A DNA stretch of 64,000 bases. Source: Paenibacillus tuaregi. Its GTDB lineage: Bacteria > Bacillota > Bacilli > Paenibacillales > Paenibacillaceae. Positions 53,326-62,190 of this stretch are shown piece by piece (positions within the stretch are counted from its first letter, which is position 1; each line of letters starts with the position of its first letter). The DNA lies in the NCBI RefSeq assembly GCF_900086655.1, contig NZ_LT575476.1, forward strand, positions 3,197,869 through 3,261,868, in the 5' to 3' direction. Under the pieces are notes generated by a model. The model was not told the origin of the DNA. It searched no databases and saw only the letters and a program-made list of their open reading frames with translations. The position numbers and the translations under genes were made by a program.

Positions 53326-54219
53326 TTACAGGGATAACAGCTTCTGCTGCAGCTTCTCAGCCAGATCTTCCGCAGACTGGTAAACCAGCGGCCGAATATG
53401 GTTGGCATGCGCCGGCAATGGCTCGTACTCTGATTGTCTGGCTGTCCAAATAACCGGCACCTTGCTTCCTGCCGCAATCCCTGCGGCATAATATACGTCA
53501 GGTGAAGGCTTGGTCACATCGGCAACGACAAGCTGCCGCTCATGAATCAGTTCAACAGGGGAAATGTCCAAGCTCGCGTCTACTTCCTCACGCCAAATAT
53601 GCGGTTGGTAGCCACACTGCTCCAGCCGGGACAGCACTTTCTCCTGCCAATCCACCGTAAGGCCGCCTTCAGGCATGATAACGGAGCAGCTTTTCAGCTT
53701 CCTGCCGCCTGCCCTGGCTTCGGCTTCCTTCCAACCTTTGGCGGTTAACTTGAAGGTTCCCCCTTCCCTGGAAATGGAACCTTCACTGACAAGCCGGTCG
53801 ATAATAAACACCAGCTCCTGCAGATTAGGCGAGTAGGTCAGATTAAAGCTGTGGGATAGGGGCCGGATCACGACCGGATCATCAGGGGCTCCAGAATTCT
53901 TGTATAAATACAACAGCAGCCGACCAGCCTTGTCCTCAATCGTGACTGGAATTTCCGGCGAATTCATAATGTCATTTAAGCCCTCCGCTGTTATCCTCAC
54001 TTTTTTACCGGCACCGGTCATCTCCCTGATGTAGGCGGACACCACATGAAGAATCTGTCTCTTGTCCTGATAGGGTAATGCCTGGATGGAATTATAGCTG
54101 CCCCGCTCCAACAGGTAATCTCCAGTCGGAGAGCAGTGACAACTGACAAACCGGTCATACTCCCCCTCCGTTACAATCGAAACAATCCCGTCACAGAACA
54201 GACATTGCTTTCTAGCCAT
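53326..54219 (-). CDS. unrecognised zinc-ribbon plus deoxyribosyltransferase/TIR-like protein
   Basis: A 297-residue three-part protein. Residues 1-30 carry four cysteines (C6, C9, C27, C29), as in a zinc ribbon. Residues about 50-170 look helical and winged-helix-like (ELVFIIDRLVSEGSISR, FKLTAKGWKEAEA). Residues about 176-297 resemble the nucleoside-2-deoxyribosyltransferase/TIR-like fold: V-I-M-P start, L-V-V-A-D-V-T-K-P-S-P-D-V-Y-Y-A-A-G and V-P-V-I-W-T. In the common family the motif is N-x-Y-Y-E-L-G; here the Glu is Ala. This could be a sensor or an inactive nucleotide-binding domain. No family name is claimed. AGAGGTGATG precedes the ATG. Confidence 0.6.
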   Translation of the reverse strand: MARKQCLFCDGIVSIVTEGEYDRFVSCHCSPTGDYLLERGSYNSIQALPYQDKRQILHVVSAYIREMTGAGKKVRITAEGLNDIMNSPEIPVTIEDKAGRLLLYLYKNSGAPDDPVVIRPLSHSFNLTYSPNLQELVFIIDRLVSEGSISREGGTFKLTAKGWKEAEARAGGRKLKSCSVIMPEGGLTVDWQEKVLSRLEQCGYQPHIWREEVDASLDISPVELIHERQLVVADVTKPSPDVYYAAGIAAGSKVPVIWTARQSEYEPLPAHANHIRPLVYQSAEDLAEKLQQKLLSL

Positions 54220-54458
54220 CTTCGTTCATCACCTCTTGAAGTATTCTCTTGATTGTCGTGCAGGTATCTATATAACCTTAACAAGTTTTAATTCGATTGT
54301 TGATAAGCAGAATTTTCCTGTTCATTTTCTCCCCTTGAAAGCAGCCGTTCTTCCCATGAAAAATAGCAGTACAAAAAGACCCTGCTGGGCAAGGTCTAGG
54401 TCTTTACAAAGATTCAATTCAGAATTTCAATTCAATTTGCATCATTCAATCACATCAA

Positions 54459-55313
54459 TTAACGGTTCAAATCCGTAAGTCCGGGACTGTGCTCATTCGG
54501 CATCTCAGGCAGTGTAGGCAGCGGGTAGCCTTCCGGCGGAATGGTTACCTCAAGATTTCCGTTGTTCCGGCTTGGTGATTCGCCCTGGAAAATCTCCCCG
54601 ATCCGTGTAGGGTCAAGCCTGAAATTGAACTGGGCATTATGGAACCCGCGCTCTACATACTTCCGGCACTCCGGATACTTGTTGATATCATAATTAGGTA
54701 CCGGGAACAGCTTACCCCAATTTACACCAAGGGCTTCGAGCGCCTTGGCATAGGCGTTTTGGTGGGCATTGTCCCGGACGATCAAGAAGGCCAAGGTTTC
54801 CCGGAATGTTTTGTTGCTGCTCATTTCGTAGATCCGGGTCTTTTGAAGTACCCCTGTAGATTCCAGTACCAGATTATCGAGCAGATCACTAATCAGGTTC
54901 CCGTGTGCGTATACATAATTCCCCATCCACGGATTTCCAGCGGCATCCACAGGCAGCGAGCTCTGCGCACCCATAATGAAATGATGCGGATTAGCATGCT
55001 TGACAGCCTCATCCAGCGGAGCTCCATCAAGTCCAGCATTCCCGGCTGCGTCGTCCCCGGCTCCGTTCAAGAGCTGATTAATCGTATGCTGTACCAGTTC
55101 CACGTGAGCCAGCTCCTCAAGCGAGATGCCTCTGATCAAATCCCGGAACTGCGTTTCTGTCCCCCGGAAGTTGTTGCTCTGAAAAAAGAACTGCATCAGC
55201 GTGCGCATCTCCCCGAATCTACCGCCCAAAACTTCCTGAAGCACCTTGGCTGCAGCAGGGTCCGGCTTATCAGGGACAATTTCATTAATTAAATCTTCTT
55301 TGTAGAAATACAA
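54459..55313 (-). CDS. manganese catalase
   Basis: About 284 residues of the dimanganese catalase family: YFYKEDLINEIVPDKPDPAAAK, E in GGRFGEMRTL, ELAHVELVQH (Glu and His ligands) and a later ..LIVRDNAHQNAYAKALE. It disproportionates hydrogen peroxide. The start is TTG 55313, because AAGGAGGTC lies eight bases before it; the longer frame would include that site. The tail (PPEGYPLPTLPEMPNE) is typical of spore-coat associated Mn-catalases such as CotJC/YjqC. Single gene. Confidence 0.93.
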   Translation of the reverse strand: MYFYKEDLINEIVPDKPDPAAAKVLQEVLGGRFGEMRTLMQFFFQSNNFRGTETQFRDLIRGISLEELAHVELVQHTINQLLNGAGDDAAGNAGLDGAPLDEAVKHANPHHFIMGAQSSLPVDAAGNPWMGNYVYAHGNLISDLLDNLVLESTGVLQKTRIYEMSSNKTFRETLAFLIVRDNAHQNAYAKALEALGVNWGKLFPVPNYDINKYPECRKYVERGFHNAQFNFRLDPTRIGEIFQGESPSRNNGNLEVTIPPEGYPLPTLPEMPNEHSPGLTDLNR

Positions 55314-55408
55314 AAGAACGACCTCCTTCAATAACTTATCAGCTTGAATAGAATCGTTCCCTATTCTCCCTCTTTAACAGATGAATTTATTCATATATCC
55401 AAAATAAA

Positions 55409-55430
55409 AAAGCCTGATTACTCAGACTTT
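55409..55430 (-). terminator. terminator of the five-gene regulatory operon
   Basis: AAAGTCTG and CAGGCTTT pair on the minus strand (one G-U) around a six-base loop, followed by TTTATTTTGG. Follows the response regulator gene. Confidence 0.7.
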
Positions 55431-55432
55431 CT

Positions 55433-56122
55433 TCATAACCGGAACCGGTACCCCGCTCCCCATACGGTCTCGATATATTCCGATTTGGACGGACTGGTCT
55501 CAATTTTCTCCCTCAGCTTCCGGATATGAACGGTCACCGTTTGAGCATCGCCAAGGGCCTCCATACCCCATACCCGGTCAAACAGGTGGTTCTTGCTGAA
55601 TACGCGGTTCGGATTGACTGCAAGGAAATGCAGCAGATCGAACTCTTTGGTTGTCAGACTAATCTCATGACCTTGAAGATACACCCGCCTGGAGTCCGGT
55701 TCAATCATTAAATCGCGTATACGTATTTCCGGGGAACCTGTCTTGTTCCCTGTGAGCCGGTCGTACCTCGCCAGATGAGCCTTCACCCGGGCCACCAGCT
55801 CCCCCGGCTTAAAGGGCTTCGTAATATAATCGTCAGCGCCAAGTCCAAGTCCCCGGATTACATCAATATCTTCCTTCTTGGCGGTAACCATAAGAATAGG
55901 TACGTTCATCTCATTGCGGATTCTTCTGCAGACCTCAAAGCCATTCAACACCGGAAGCATGAGATCCAGAATGATCAGGTCATACTGTCCGCTTAGAGCC
56001 AGGTTCAGACCCCGCTCACCGTCTGCGGCAAGATCCACACTAAATCCGCCGCTTACCTCCAGATAATCTCTCTGCAGCTCGGCAATTAGTTGTTCATCTT
56101 CAACAATCAGAATATTCTTCAA
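55433..56122 (-). CDS. OmpR/PhoB family response regulator
   Basis: A 229-residue regulator. The receiver domain has NILIVEDEQLIAE, the phosphorylation Asp in L-I-I-L-D-L-M-L-P and the switch lysine in ADDYITKPF. The winged helix starts EIRIRDLMIEPDSRRVYL and ends VWGAGYRFRL. The TTG start overlaps the kinase stop codon (TTGA), so translation is coupled. It is last in an operon with a kinase, an ABC exporter and a secreted protein, which it presumably controls. Confidence 0.93.
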   Translation of the reverse strand: MKNILIVEDEQLIAELQRDYLEVSGGFSVDLAADGERGLNLALSGQYDLIILDLMLPVLNGFEVCRRIRNEMNVPILMVTAKKEDIDVIRGLGLGADDYITKPFKPGELVARVKAHLARYDRLTGNKTGSPEIRIRDLMIEPDSRRVYLQGHEISLTTKEFDLLHFLAVNPNRVFSKNHLFDRVWGMEALGDAQTVTVHIRKLREKIETSPSKSEYIETVWGAGYRFRL

Positions 56123-57603
56123 GCCTGCTCACCCGTTTCACTAGGAATAAGGGGAAGTGTAATCGTGATGCCTGTACCCTCCCCTTTGATGCTTTCCGCC
56201 TTGATCGATCCTCCATGACCTTCTATGATTTGTTTGGAGATGGCAAGACCAAGTCCACTCCCCCCTGTGTGACTGTTCCGGGAAGGATCAGCTCTGTAGA
56301 ACCTTTCAAATATGAACGGTAAAGCCTCAGCGTCAACCCCCTGACCATTATCATGTAATTTCATGACAAACTCCCCGCCTGCTACATTCGCGTTCAGAGT
56401 GATTCTTTTCTCATCTTTAGTCATATATTTCAAGGAGTTGCTGATAATATTCGAGAATACACGCCGGAGCTTGTCACGGTCAATTGAAATCTCCGTACCG
56501 GGATCAATTCGAATATACGCGTCATAGTTAACTCCATGTTTATTCAATTCAAATTCCAGCTCTTCGGACCAATCCGTTAAAAATGAACGTAGATTGATCT
56601 TCTCATAATGAAACGGCAGATGGTTCAAATCCAGCTTGGAATACAGAAACAGCTCATCGATCATCTGATCCATCTCTCCGGCCTTCAATGAGATAATATC
56701 CAGATACTTCTGCACCTTGTCAGGCGTGTCTGCGATACCGTCTCCAATTCCGTCTATATATCCACGGATCGCCGTAAGCGGCGTTCTCAAATCATGAGAA
56801 ATATTAGATATCAGTTCTTTGCGGTTCTCCTCATACTGCAGCTGAGTCTGAATGGACTCTCTTAGTTTTACTCGCATTTGCTCAAAGGCCTGGCTAAGTT
56901 CGCCGATTTCATCTTTGTTCGCAATCTTCAAGTTGAAATCAAGGTCTCCATCCTTAATCCGTTTGGTTGCATCCTTAAGCTCGCGCAGCGGCCTGATAAT
57001 GCTGCGGGATACAAAGTAAGTAAGCAGCGTATGTGTGAGTATCAGGACAAGGATAAGTGAAATAAACAGCGTTGGGAAGAACTTTTGGGCAAAATTAACA
57101 ATGGGGTTCACCTTGGTGATTACAAATACACTTCCCTGCTGTCCGTCCGGAAATGAAAAATCATACTGGGACAGCTCAGCAGCCTTGGCGCCTAGCTGTA
57201 TCGGTTCACGTTTAACGGAATAACCGGTCCACTTATATCCCGGCAGCTGACGCAAGAAGTCTCTATATTGAAAAGTGGACGGAATATAAGTTAACTCATC
57301 CTTGGTTCGAACAAGTATATCCGCACTGTTCGATTTAAGCTCCATCTGTACTTCATTCAAATATGCCGAATCCTTAAATAATAACGGACTATTCTGCGCA
57401 GTTCTCCGGACCTCCTTCAGCATGCGGTCAATATTATGGACTTCATAACTGCTATCTGGTGTGCCATATTGATCTTTAATGTTCTGTAAGTCTCCTCTGA
57501 AGACTAAGGTCAGCAGAATGGCTGTAAAGATCATCATAAACAGCGGAATGACCAGCATCGCCGCATAGGACAGGATTAATTTTAACCGGATGGACATACG
57601 CAT
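56119..57603 (-). CDS. sensor histidine kinase
   Basis: A 494-residue kinase. Helix 1 (about 10-32), an extracellular domain of about 130 residues, helix 2 (about 172-192) and HAMP (LRELKDATKRIKDGDLDF) come first. The phosphoacceptor ISHDLRTPLTAIRG and a catalytic domain with N-x-x-S-N-S-L-K-Y-M and GSGLGLAISKQIIEGHGG follow. It resembles envelope-stress kinases (BaeS/CssS-like layout). It sits between the ABC permease (11-bp gap) and the response regulator. The signal is unknown; the neighbouring exporter suggests a membrane-active agent. Confidence 0.93.
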   Translation of the reverse strand: MRMSIRLKLILSYAAMLVIPLFMMIFTAILLTLVFRGDLQNIKDQYGTPDSSYEVHNIDRMLKEVRRTAQNSPLLFKDSAYLNEVQMELKSNSADILVRTKDELTYIPSTFQYRDFLRQLPGYKWTGYSVKREPIQLGAKAAELSQYDFSFPDGQQGSVFVITKVNPIVNFAQKFFPTLFISLILVLILTHTLLTYFVSRSIIRPLRELKDATKRIKDGDLDFNLKIANKDEIGELSQAFEQMRVKLRESIQTQLQYEENRKELISNISHDLRTPLTAIRGYIDGIGDGIADTPDKVQKYLDIISLKAGEMDQMIDELFLYSKLDLNHLPFHYEKINLRSFLTDWSEELEFELNKHGVNYDAYIRIDPGTEISIDRDKLRRVFSNIISNSLKYMTKDEKRITLNANVAGGEFVMKLHDNGQGVDAEALPFIFERFYRADPSRNSHTGGSGLGLAISKQIIEGHGGSIKAESIKGEGTGITITLPLIPSETGEQA

Positions 57604-57614
57604 CTTCCTTCTCT

Positions 57615-58361
57615 TCAGAGATCTTTGCGATCAAACTTGTAATAACCCAGGCTAAGGAACAGCACACAGCTGGCTGTCAGAAATAATGCCCCCGTCAACA
57701 GCCTGCTCCCGCTGACATAAGGACTCAACCACAATAGGTGCCATCCGGTATAAGAAGCTGGAGAAAAAGCGGCAATCGAGCTGTTCAAAAAGGGCGCCAG
57801 CTTGATCGCGGCATACAAACTGATCATGACAAGGATATACCCGCTGACACTTTTGAAAAACTGGGCTACGAACACAAACAGGGTCAGTATGGCCAGCATG
57901 GCCCCATAGCCTGCCAGATATGCCTTCGCTGTTAATAGAACTTCGCTGAATCCGGCTGAGGTTCCTGCCGCAGCCATGCATAAGTACGAGACTAAGCCTG
58001 AAATCACAAGGAGCGCACCAATAACTGTAGCCAGAGCAGCAACCTTGCCAAGAAATACCTGCAGACGGGTCACCGGACGAATCAAGATCAGCTTAAGCGT
58101 GCGCCCGGACACTTCCTGGGGGAATAGATCTGCAGTTAAGGTTAACATAACTAGCGGCAGCCAAACACTTGTAAAGAGGCCCAGCATTTCAACCGGGAAC
58201 GACGAGCTTACCGCAAATAAACCAAGCAGCGGCTGAAGACTTCGCATCAGGAGTGCGGCCAACACCGGCAGAATGGCGGAGAACACCGCGATGATAACCA
58301 CCTTTTTCCGGTACATCATCAAGACCAACTCATTGACATAGGCTGATTTCCAATTAGACAT
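57615..58361 (-). CDS. ABC-2 type transporter permease
   Basis: A 248-residue membrane protein with six helices and short loops, of the ABC-2 exporter permease type (NELVLMMYRKKVVII.., FPQEVSGRTLKLILIRPVTR). The motif before helix 3 (G-R-T-L-K-L-I-L-I-R-P-V-T-R) is typical of permeases paired with BcrA/NatA-like ATPases. It overlaps the ATPase gene by eight bases. The likely role is export of a lipid-like or peptide compound or its resistance. Exact substrate unknown. Confidence 0.88.
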   Translation of the reverse strand: MSNWKSAYVNELVLMMYRKKVVIIAVFSAILPVLAALLMRSLQPLLGLFAVSSSFPVEMLGLFTSVWLPLVMLTLTADLFPQEVSGRTLKLILIRPVTRLQVFLGKVAALATVIGALLVISGLVSYLCMAAAGTSAGFSEVLLTAKAYLAGYGAMLAILTLFVFVAQFFKSVSGYILVMISLYAAIKLAPFLNSSIAAFSPASYTGWHLLWLSPYVSGSRLLTGALFLTASCVLFLSLGYYKFDRKDL

Positions 58362-59097
58362 CCTGCACCTCCACGTTCCTGGAACTCCCCTGAAGGACTC
58401 CCAGATAAAAGGACTCTAACGTCTGCCCCGATCCAAGAAGCTCCTTCACTTCCCCCTCCATCACGATTCTCCCCTTCTGTACAATCCCCACCCGGTTGCA
58501 GAGCTGCTCAAGCTCATGGATCATATGACTCGATACCAGGAAGGTGCTGTGCATTTCCCTGTTCATACTTTGAATTAACTCTCGAAACATCACGATTCCC
58601 TCAACGTCCAGTCCGTTAGTCGGCTCATCCAGAACGACAAACCGGGGCGAAGGCAGTACGGCCGCTGCCAGGGCAAGCTTCATTTTCATACCCGTCGAAA
58701 AGTTCTTGATCTTGACATTCCTGACATTCAGCAGGCCTACTCTCTCCAGAATTCCGTCGATCTGCATGCCCGTTACATGGGGATAGAACCTCGCGACAGT
58801 AGATAGGTACTGCCTCGCAGTCAAATAATCATGAAAATCTGCGGAGTCAATCATACACCCTAGCTGATGCATCCCTTTCTGCAGGCCATCTGCACCTGGA
58901 ACCCCGAATAAGCTGATCTCCCCCCGGTCCGCCTTAATCAATCCTGTAATCAGCTTCAGAAACGTGGTTTTCCCGGCCCCATTTGGACCCAACAGCCCAT
59001 AGATATCACCTTCATATAACTCAAGGTCAATCCCGTGAATCCCCTTATCCTTCCCATACTGCCTGCTAAGCTCAGTTGTCTTTAGAATACTCCCCAT
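58354..59097 (-). CDS. ABC transporter ATP-binding protein
   Basis: A 247-residue ATPase with Walker A GLLGPNGAGKTTFLKLI, signature N-F-S-T-G-M-K-M-K-L and Walker B F-V-V-L-D-E-P-T-N-G-L-D, of the BcrA/NatA type. The start is ATG 59097 with AGGAGGATG upstream. It works with the permease encoded right behind it (eight-base overlap). It follows a secreted-protein gene by 82 bp. Confidence 0.92.
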   Translation of the reverse strand: MGSILKTTELSRQYGKDKGIHGIDLELYEGDIYGLLGPNGAGKTTFLKLITGLIKADRGEISLFGVPGADGLQKGMHQLGCMIDSADFHDYLTARQYLSTVARFYPHVTGMQIDGILERVGLLNVRNVKIKNFSTGMKMKLALAAAVLPSPRFVVLDEPTNGLDVEGIVMFRELIQSMNREMHSTFLVSSHMIHELEQLCNRVGIVQKGRIVMEGEVKELLGSGQTLESFYLGVLQGSSRNVEVQDV

Positions 59098-59179
59098 AAC
59101 ATAACATCCTCCTAAGATTGCGATTTAAGACAGACAGGCCTTGCGGGCAAGCACCTGTCTGTCTCTTCGTTCTTGGAAA

Positions 59180-60097
59180 TTAACGCTGCTCCGTCAAGGC
59201 AGACTCACCATGTCTTACCTGCTTCAGCTTTTGTACCTTTTTGCCGCTCAGATCTACTTTATTGGGGGTGGTGCTATTGAGTTCTGAGAGATCCGCCTGT
59301 AGGTGAATCTTCAATTTATGTCCGGCTCCGGTATTATCCGCCCCAGATATCACCAGATCGGCTTCCTGATGCTTGATATGATTCGAAGAATCAATGGTAG
59401 CTTTCACTACCACCTGTTCAATTTGAATCTGAGTGGTTAGCTCAGGAAGGGAGTTTTTAACGTTAAGCTCAGCTAGAGGCAATCCTGTACCCGGCTTGGA
59501 ATTTCCCGCATCTTCCCTGTGTTTGCTTGCCTCTTTGATGGCCAGCGGGGCGATCGTGTTAACAATGGATGGAATTTGTGCATGATCCAGTTGAAGTGAA
59601 ATTTGCTTCGAGCCGTCTGAGTTCGGCTCAAGATTCACATAATCCTTCATATTCCCGACAAGCGTATCGATCACCGACTCGACCTGTTTTGCGGTTTCAG
59701 GATCTGCCGTGTGCGGTCTTGGTGCGTGTTTATGTTTGCCTCCCTCCGCCACATAGTAAGTATCCCCCTCAGCCGGTTTAAGGATAGTCTGACCATCCTG
59801 CCGGTAGACACCGAGATTTCTCTGAGTTCCACCTGAACTGAATTCTACATTCCCGCTCGAATTCCCGTTAGTAAAATTAATCTGGAATTGTCCTTTTAAG
59901 CTGGCAAGATCGCTGCCGTTGTCCTGAATGTATGCGGCGCTCTGGACCGTTGCGGACTGGATGCTGTGCGTGCTCTTCAGTGCGGATTTGTAAGCCTCAT
60001 AACCCGAAGCTCCTGCCATGGCGCTCATTCCGGTAGCAGCCATCACTGCAACACTTAGTCCTACCGCGCCTCCGATAGTTAACCATTTCTTGTTCAT
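59180..60097 (-). CDS. secreted protein of unknown function (LolA/lipoprotein-carrier-like)
   Basis: A 305-residue exported protein with a signal peptide of about 28 residues (ending A-M-A-G-A). The body is beta-rich with alternating patterns (SATVQSAAYIQDN.., GQFQINFTNGN, YYVAEGG) reminiscent of LolA/LppX-like folds, but I cannot name the family. It has a His-rich patch (GGKHKHAPRPH, about 120-130) and a basic C-terminus. It is first in the five-gene operon, with AGGAGGACA upstream. It may be the sensed or exported component of the system. Confidence 0.65.
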   Translation of the reverse strand: MNKKWLTIGGAVGLSVAVMAATGMSAMAGASGYEAYKSALKSTHSIQSATVQSAAYIQDNGSDLASLKGQFQINFTNGNSSGNVEFSSGGTQRNLGVYRQDGQTILKPAEGDTYYVAEGGKHKHAPRPHTADPETAKQVESVIDTLVGNMKDYVNLEPNSDGSKQISLQLDHAQIPSIVNTIAPLAIKEASKHREDAGNSKPGTGLPLAELNVKNSLPELTTQIQIEQVVVKATIDSSNHIKHQEADLVISGADNTGAGHKLKIHLQADLSELNSTTPNKVDLSGKKVQKLKQVRHGESALTEQR

Positions 60098-60210
60098 ATT
60101 GTCCTCCTTAGAGATTGTATTGAACTACATGACTAAGGATAGAAAAAAATAGTAAACATGCCGTGAACCAATTATTAAAATTTTCTTAAAACCTATTAAT
60201 TAAAAAAGAA

Positions 60211-60240
60211 AAGGAGCGCATTCTCCGATGCACTCCTTCT
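60211..60240 (-). terminator. terminator of the ammonium transporter gene
   Basis: AAGGAGTGCAT and ATGCGCTCCTT form a stem on the minus strand (one G-U), followed by TTCTTTTTTA. Confidence 0.8.
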
Positions 60241-60289
60241 TTCTATATGAATTCTACCGAGAGGCATCACGTAGCGTGAGTTTTCCAGG

Positions 60290-61579
60290 TCAATCCCGGT
60301 CATCTCTGCCCCTCATAAAATCCTTCAAATACCTGTCTTCATCATCAATGAAATCATGCGCCTGATGAGCCGCCATTACCCCATGATAGCTGATGTCCAG
60401 TCCAATCTCCTCCTCTTCCTCCGTAGAGCGGACGGGAACCCAGCGGTTGATCAGCTTGAGTCCAGCCCAGGTCAGCAGGAAGCCCCAAGCACATAGGACA
60501 AGAAGACCTACCAATTGAATTCCAAGCAGATGCCATCCATGTCCATAGAATAATCCTTCATCCCGGGCAAATAATCCTGTGGCAATAGTCCCCCACATCC
60601 CTGACACTGCATGTACGGGAAAGGCACCGACCGGATCGTCGATCCTCCTTGCCTCCAGCCAATTTGTGGCGGCCATCATGAGCAGTCCTGATACCGCACC
60701 AATCACAATAGCTGCCCCATCGCTGACAAATGCACAGCCCGCTGTAATTCCGACCAGGCCAGCCAGCGATCCATTAATCACGGATGACGCATCCGAGCGG
60801 TTATAGCGGATTAAGGTATACACCATAGTGGTGGCTCCCCCTGCCGCAGCGGAAAGCATCGTGACAATGGCAATATGGCCAATCCTAACATCGGTTGCCG
60901 TAAGTGTGCTTCCCGCATTGAAGCCGAACCAGCCGAACCACAGCAGAAACGCGCCGACCGAGGCAAGCGGAAGATTGCTGGGCAGAGCTATTGTACTAGA
61001 GCCCTTGGCCGTGAACTTTCCTTTGCGCGGGCCAATGACGATTGCAGCAGCCAGCGCGGAGAAGCCGCCAAGCGCATGAATGACGGCCGAACCTGCAAAG
61101 TCGCGCATCCCCAGCGCGCCAAGCCAGCCGCTCCCCCATACCCAGTGGCCTGCAATCGGATAGATCAGCGCGGTCATTAGCACAATATAGAGTAGGTATA
61201 CCCTGAAGTTAATCCGTTCAGCCACAGCGCCTGAGACTATAGAAATTACGGCAATAGCGAAAGCTGCTTGAAACAGCCAATACGTGTCTATCGATATAGA
61301 GAATTTCAAATGGGACAAGTCGCCTCCCAGCAGAAATCCGCTGGAACCGATGAGGCCCATCACATCCTTGCCATACATAAGCGCAAAACCAAGAACATAA
61401 TAGCATAACGTTCCTAACGTTATATCAGCAAATACCTTCATAATAATGTTCACATTGTTCTTATACCTGACAAAGCCGGCCTCAACCAAAGCGAAGCCGC
61501 CTTCCATGAGCAGAATCATGGCCGCTGTAAGCACGACCCATACGGTGTCAAGTCCCGTATGTAAGGTCTCAATATTCAT
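60290..61579 (-). CDS. amtB: ammonium transporter
   Basis: A 429-residue Amt protein with eleven helices. The pore histidines are in HALGGFSALAAAI (His168 equivalent) and HAVSGMWGTIA (His318 equivalent), with FGWFGFNAGST and a cytoplasmic C-terminal tail of about 40 residues. It imports ammonium and in most bacteria is gated by GlnK. Here no glnK follows or precedes. Instead its start lies inside the end of a coiled-coil gene (11-base overlap). ATG 61579 is preceded by GAGGAAATAAC. Confidence 0.93.
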   Translation of the reverse strand: MNIETLHTGLDTVWVVLTAAMILLMEGGFALVEAGFVRYKNNVNIIMKVFADITLGTLCYYVLGFALMYGKDVMGLIGSSGFLLGGDLSHLKFSISIDTYWLFQAAFAIAVISIVSGAVAERINFRVYLLYIVLMTALIYPIAGHWVWGSGWLGALGMRDFAGSAVIHALGGFSALAAAIVIGPRKGKFTAKGSSTIALPSNLPLASVGAFLLWFGWFGFNAGSTLTATDVRIGHIAIVTMLSAAAGGATTMVYTLIRYNRSDASSVINGSLAGLVGITAGCAFVSDGAAIVIGAVSGLLMMAATNWLEARRIDDPVGAFPVHAVSGMWGTIATGLFARDEGLFYGHGWHLLGIQLVGLLVLCAWGFLLTWAGLKLINRWVPVRSTEEEEEIGLDISYHGVMAAHQAHDFIDDEDRYLKDFMRGRDDRD

Positions 61580-61988
61580 TAGTTATTTCCTCGCTTTCCA
61601 CCCAAGAAGCCAGTTCATCAATCAGACGATGGGACAGGACAATTTCCCGGGATGCCGGATTCTGTTGAATTCTTTCAAGAACCCGCTTCAAGTCCTGGAT
61701 CTCTCTCTTTACTTTTTCAATCTTCTTGAAAGGTTCCTTGACATAAACCATATATTCGACCGCCTGATGGTGGCTGGGAGGACGACCGGTAAATAATCTG
61801 CGCAGAGGCGATAATGACTGATATGCCGCCTCCTCTTTTCTGCGCTTTTGCTCATACCTCGCGATTTTATCCTTAAAATACTCAATCTCATCTTGTTTTT
61901 TAGCGGTCAATGATTGTATGATAAGAATTAATTTCTCAGCGGAAATATGAAAAGCTGTCCGGTGGTATAAATCATCTAAGACATCCAT
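61569..61988 (-). CDS. coiled-coil protein coupled to amtB
   Basis: About 139 residues, highly charged, with a long coiled coil (LTAKKQDEIEYFKDKIARYEQKR, then KEPFKKIEKVKREIQDLKRVLERI). No membrane segment. I do not recognise it. It is not a PII protein, as the T-loop and B-loop are missing. The start ATG 61988 has GAGGAGA upstream. It overlaps amtB by eleven bases, so both are made together. A role in controlling the transporter is an attractive but unproven idea. Confidence 0.65.
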   Translation of the reverse strand: MDVLDDLYHRTAFHISAEKLILIIQSLTAKKQDEIEYFKDKIARYEQKRRKEEAAYQSLSPLRRLFTGRPPSHHQAVEYMVYVKEPFKKIEKVKREIQDLKRVLERIQQNPASREIVLSHRLIDELASWVESEEITNEY

Positions 61989-62086
61989 GTCAGTTCTCCT
62001 CACACACAAAGTTACTTTATCTGATTGTATTTTCATTTCGCTTTAGTGTCAACAATTATTACATGTGATATTCTGTGTTAATAAGT

Positions 62087-62140
62087 AAGAGGCTGCCATG
62101 ATCCCGTGCAATGAGCACGGAGTCAGGCAGCCTCTTTTAT
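62087..62140. terminator. long hairpin, probable terminator
   Basis: AAGAGGCTGCC (62087-62097) and GGCAGCCTCTT (62126-62136), with inner arms CCGTGC/GCACGG, form a strong stem followed by TTAT. Lies beyond the 3' end of the gene at 62191-63090 and before the coiled-coil gene. Confidence 0.65.
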
Positions 62141-62190
62141 CTTGAATCGCTTTTTAAATTATAAGTTGAACAATTATAGCTTTAGATCAT

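Noticed and set aside
61401-61424. Two TAACGTT-like pieces resembling the frl-type operator
   Set aside because: They lie inside the amtB coding sequence, follow from its codons and are far from any start.
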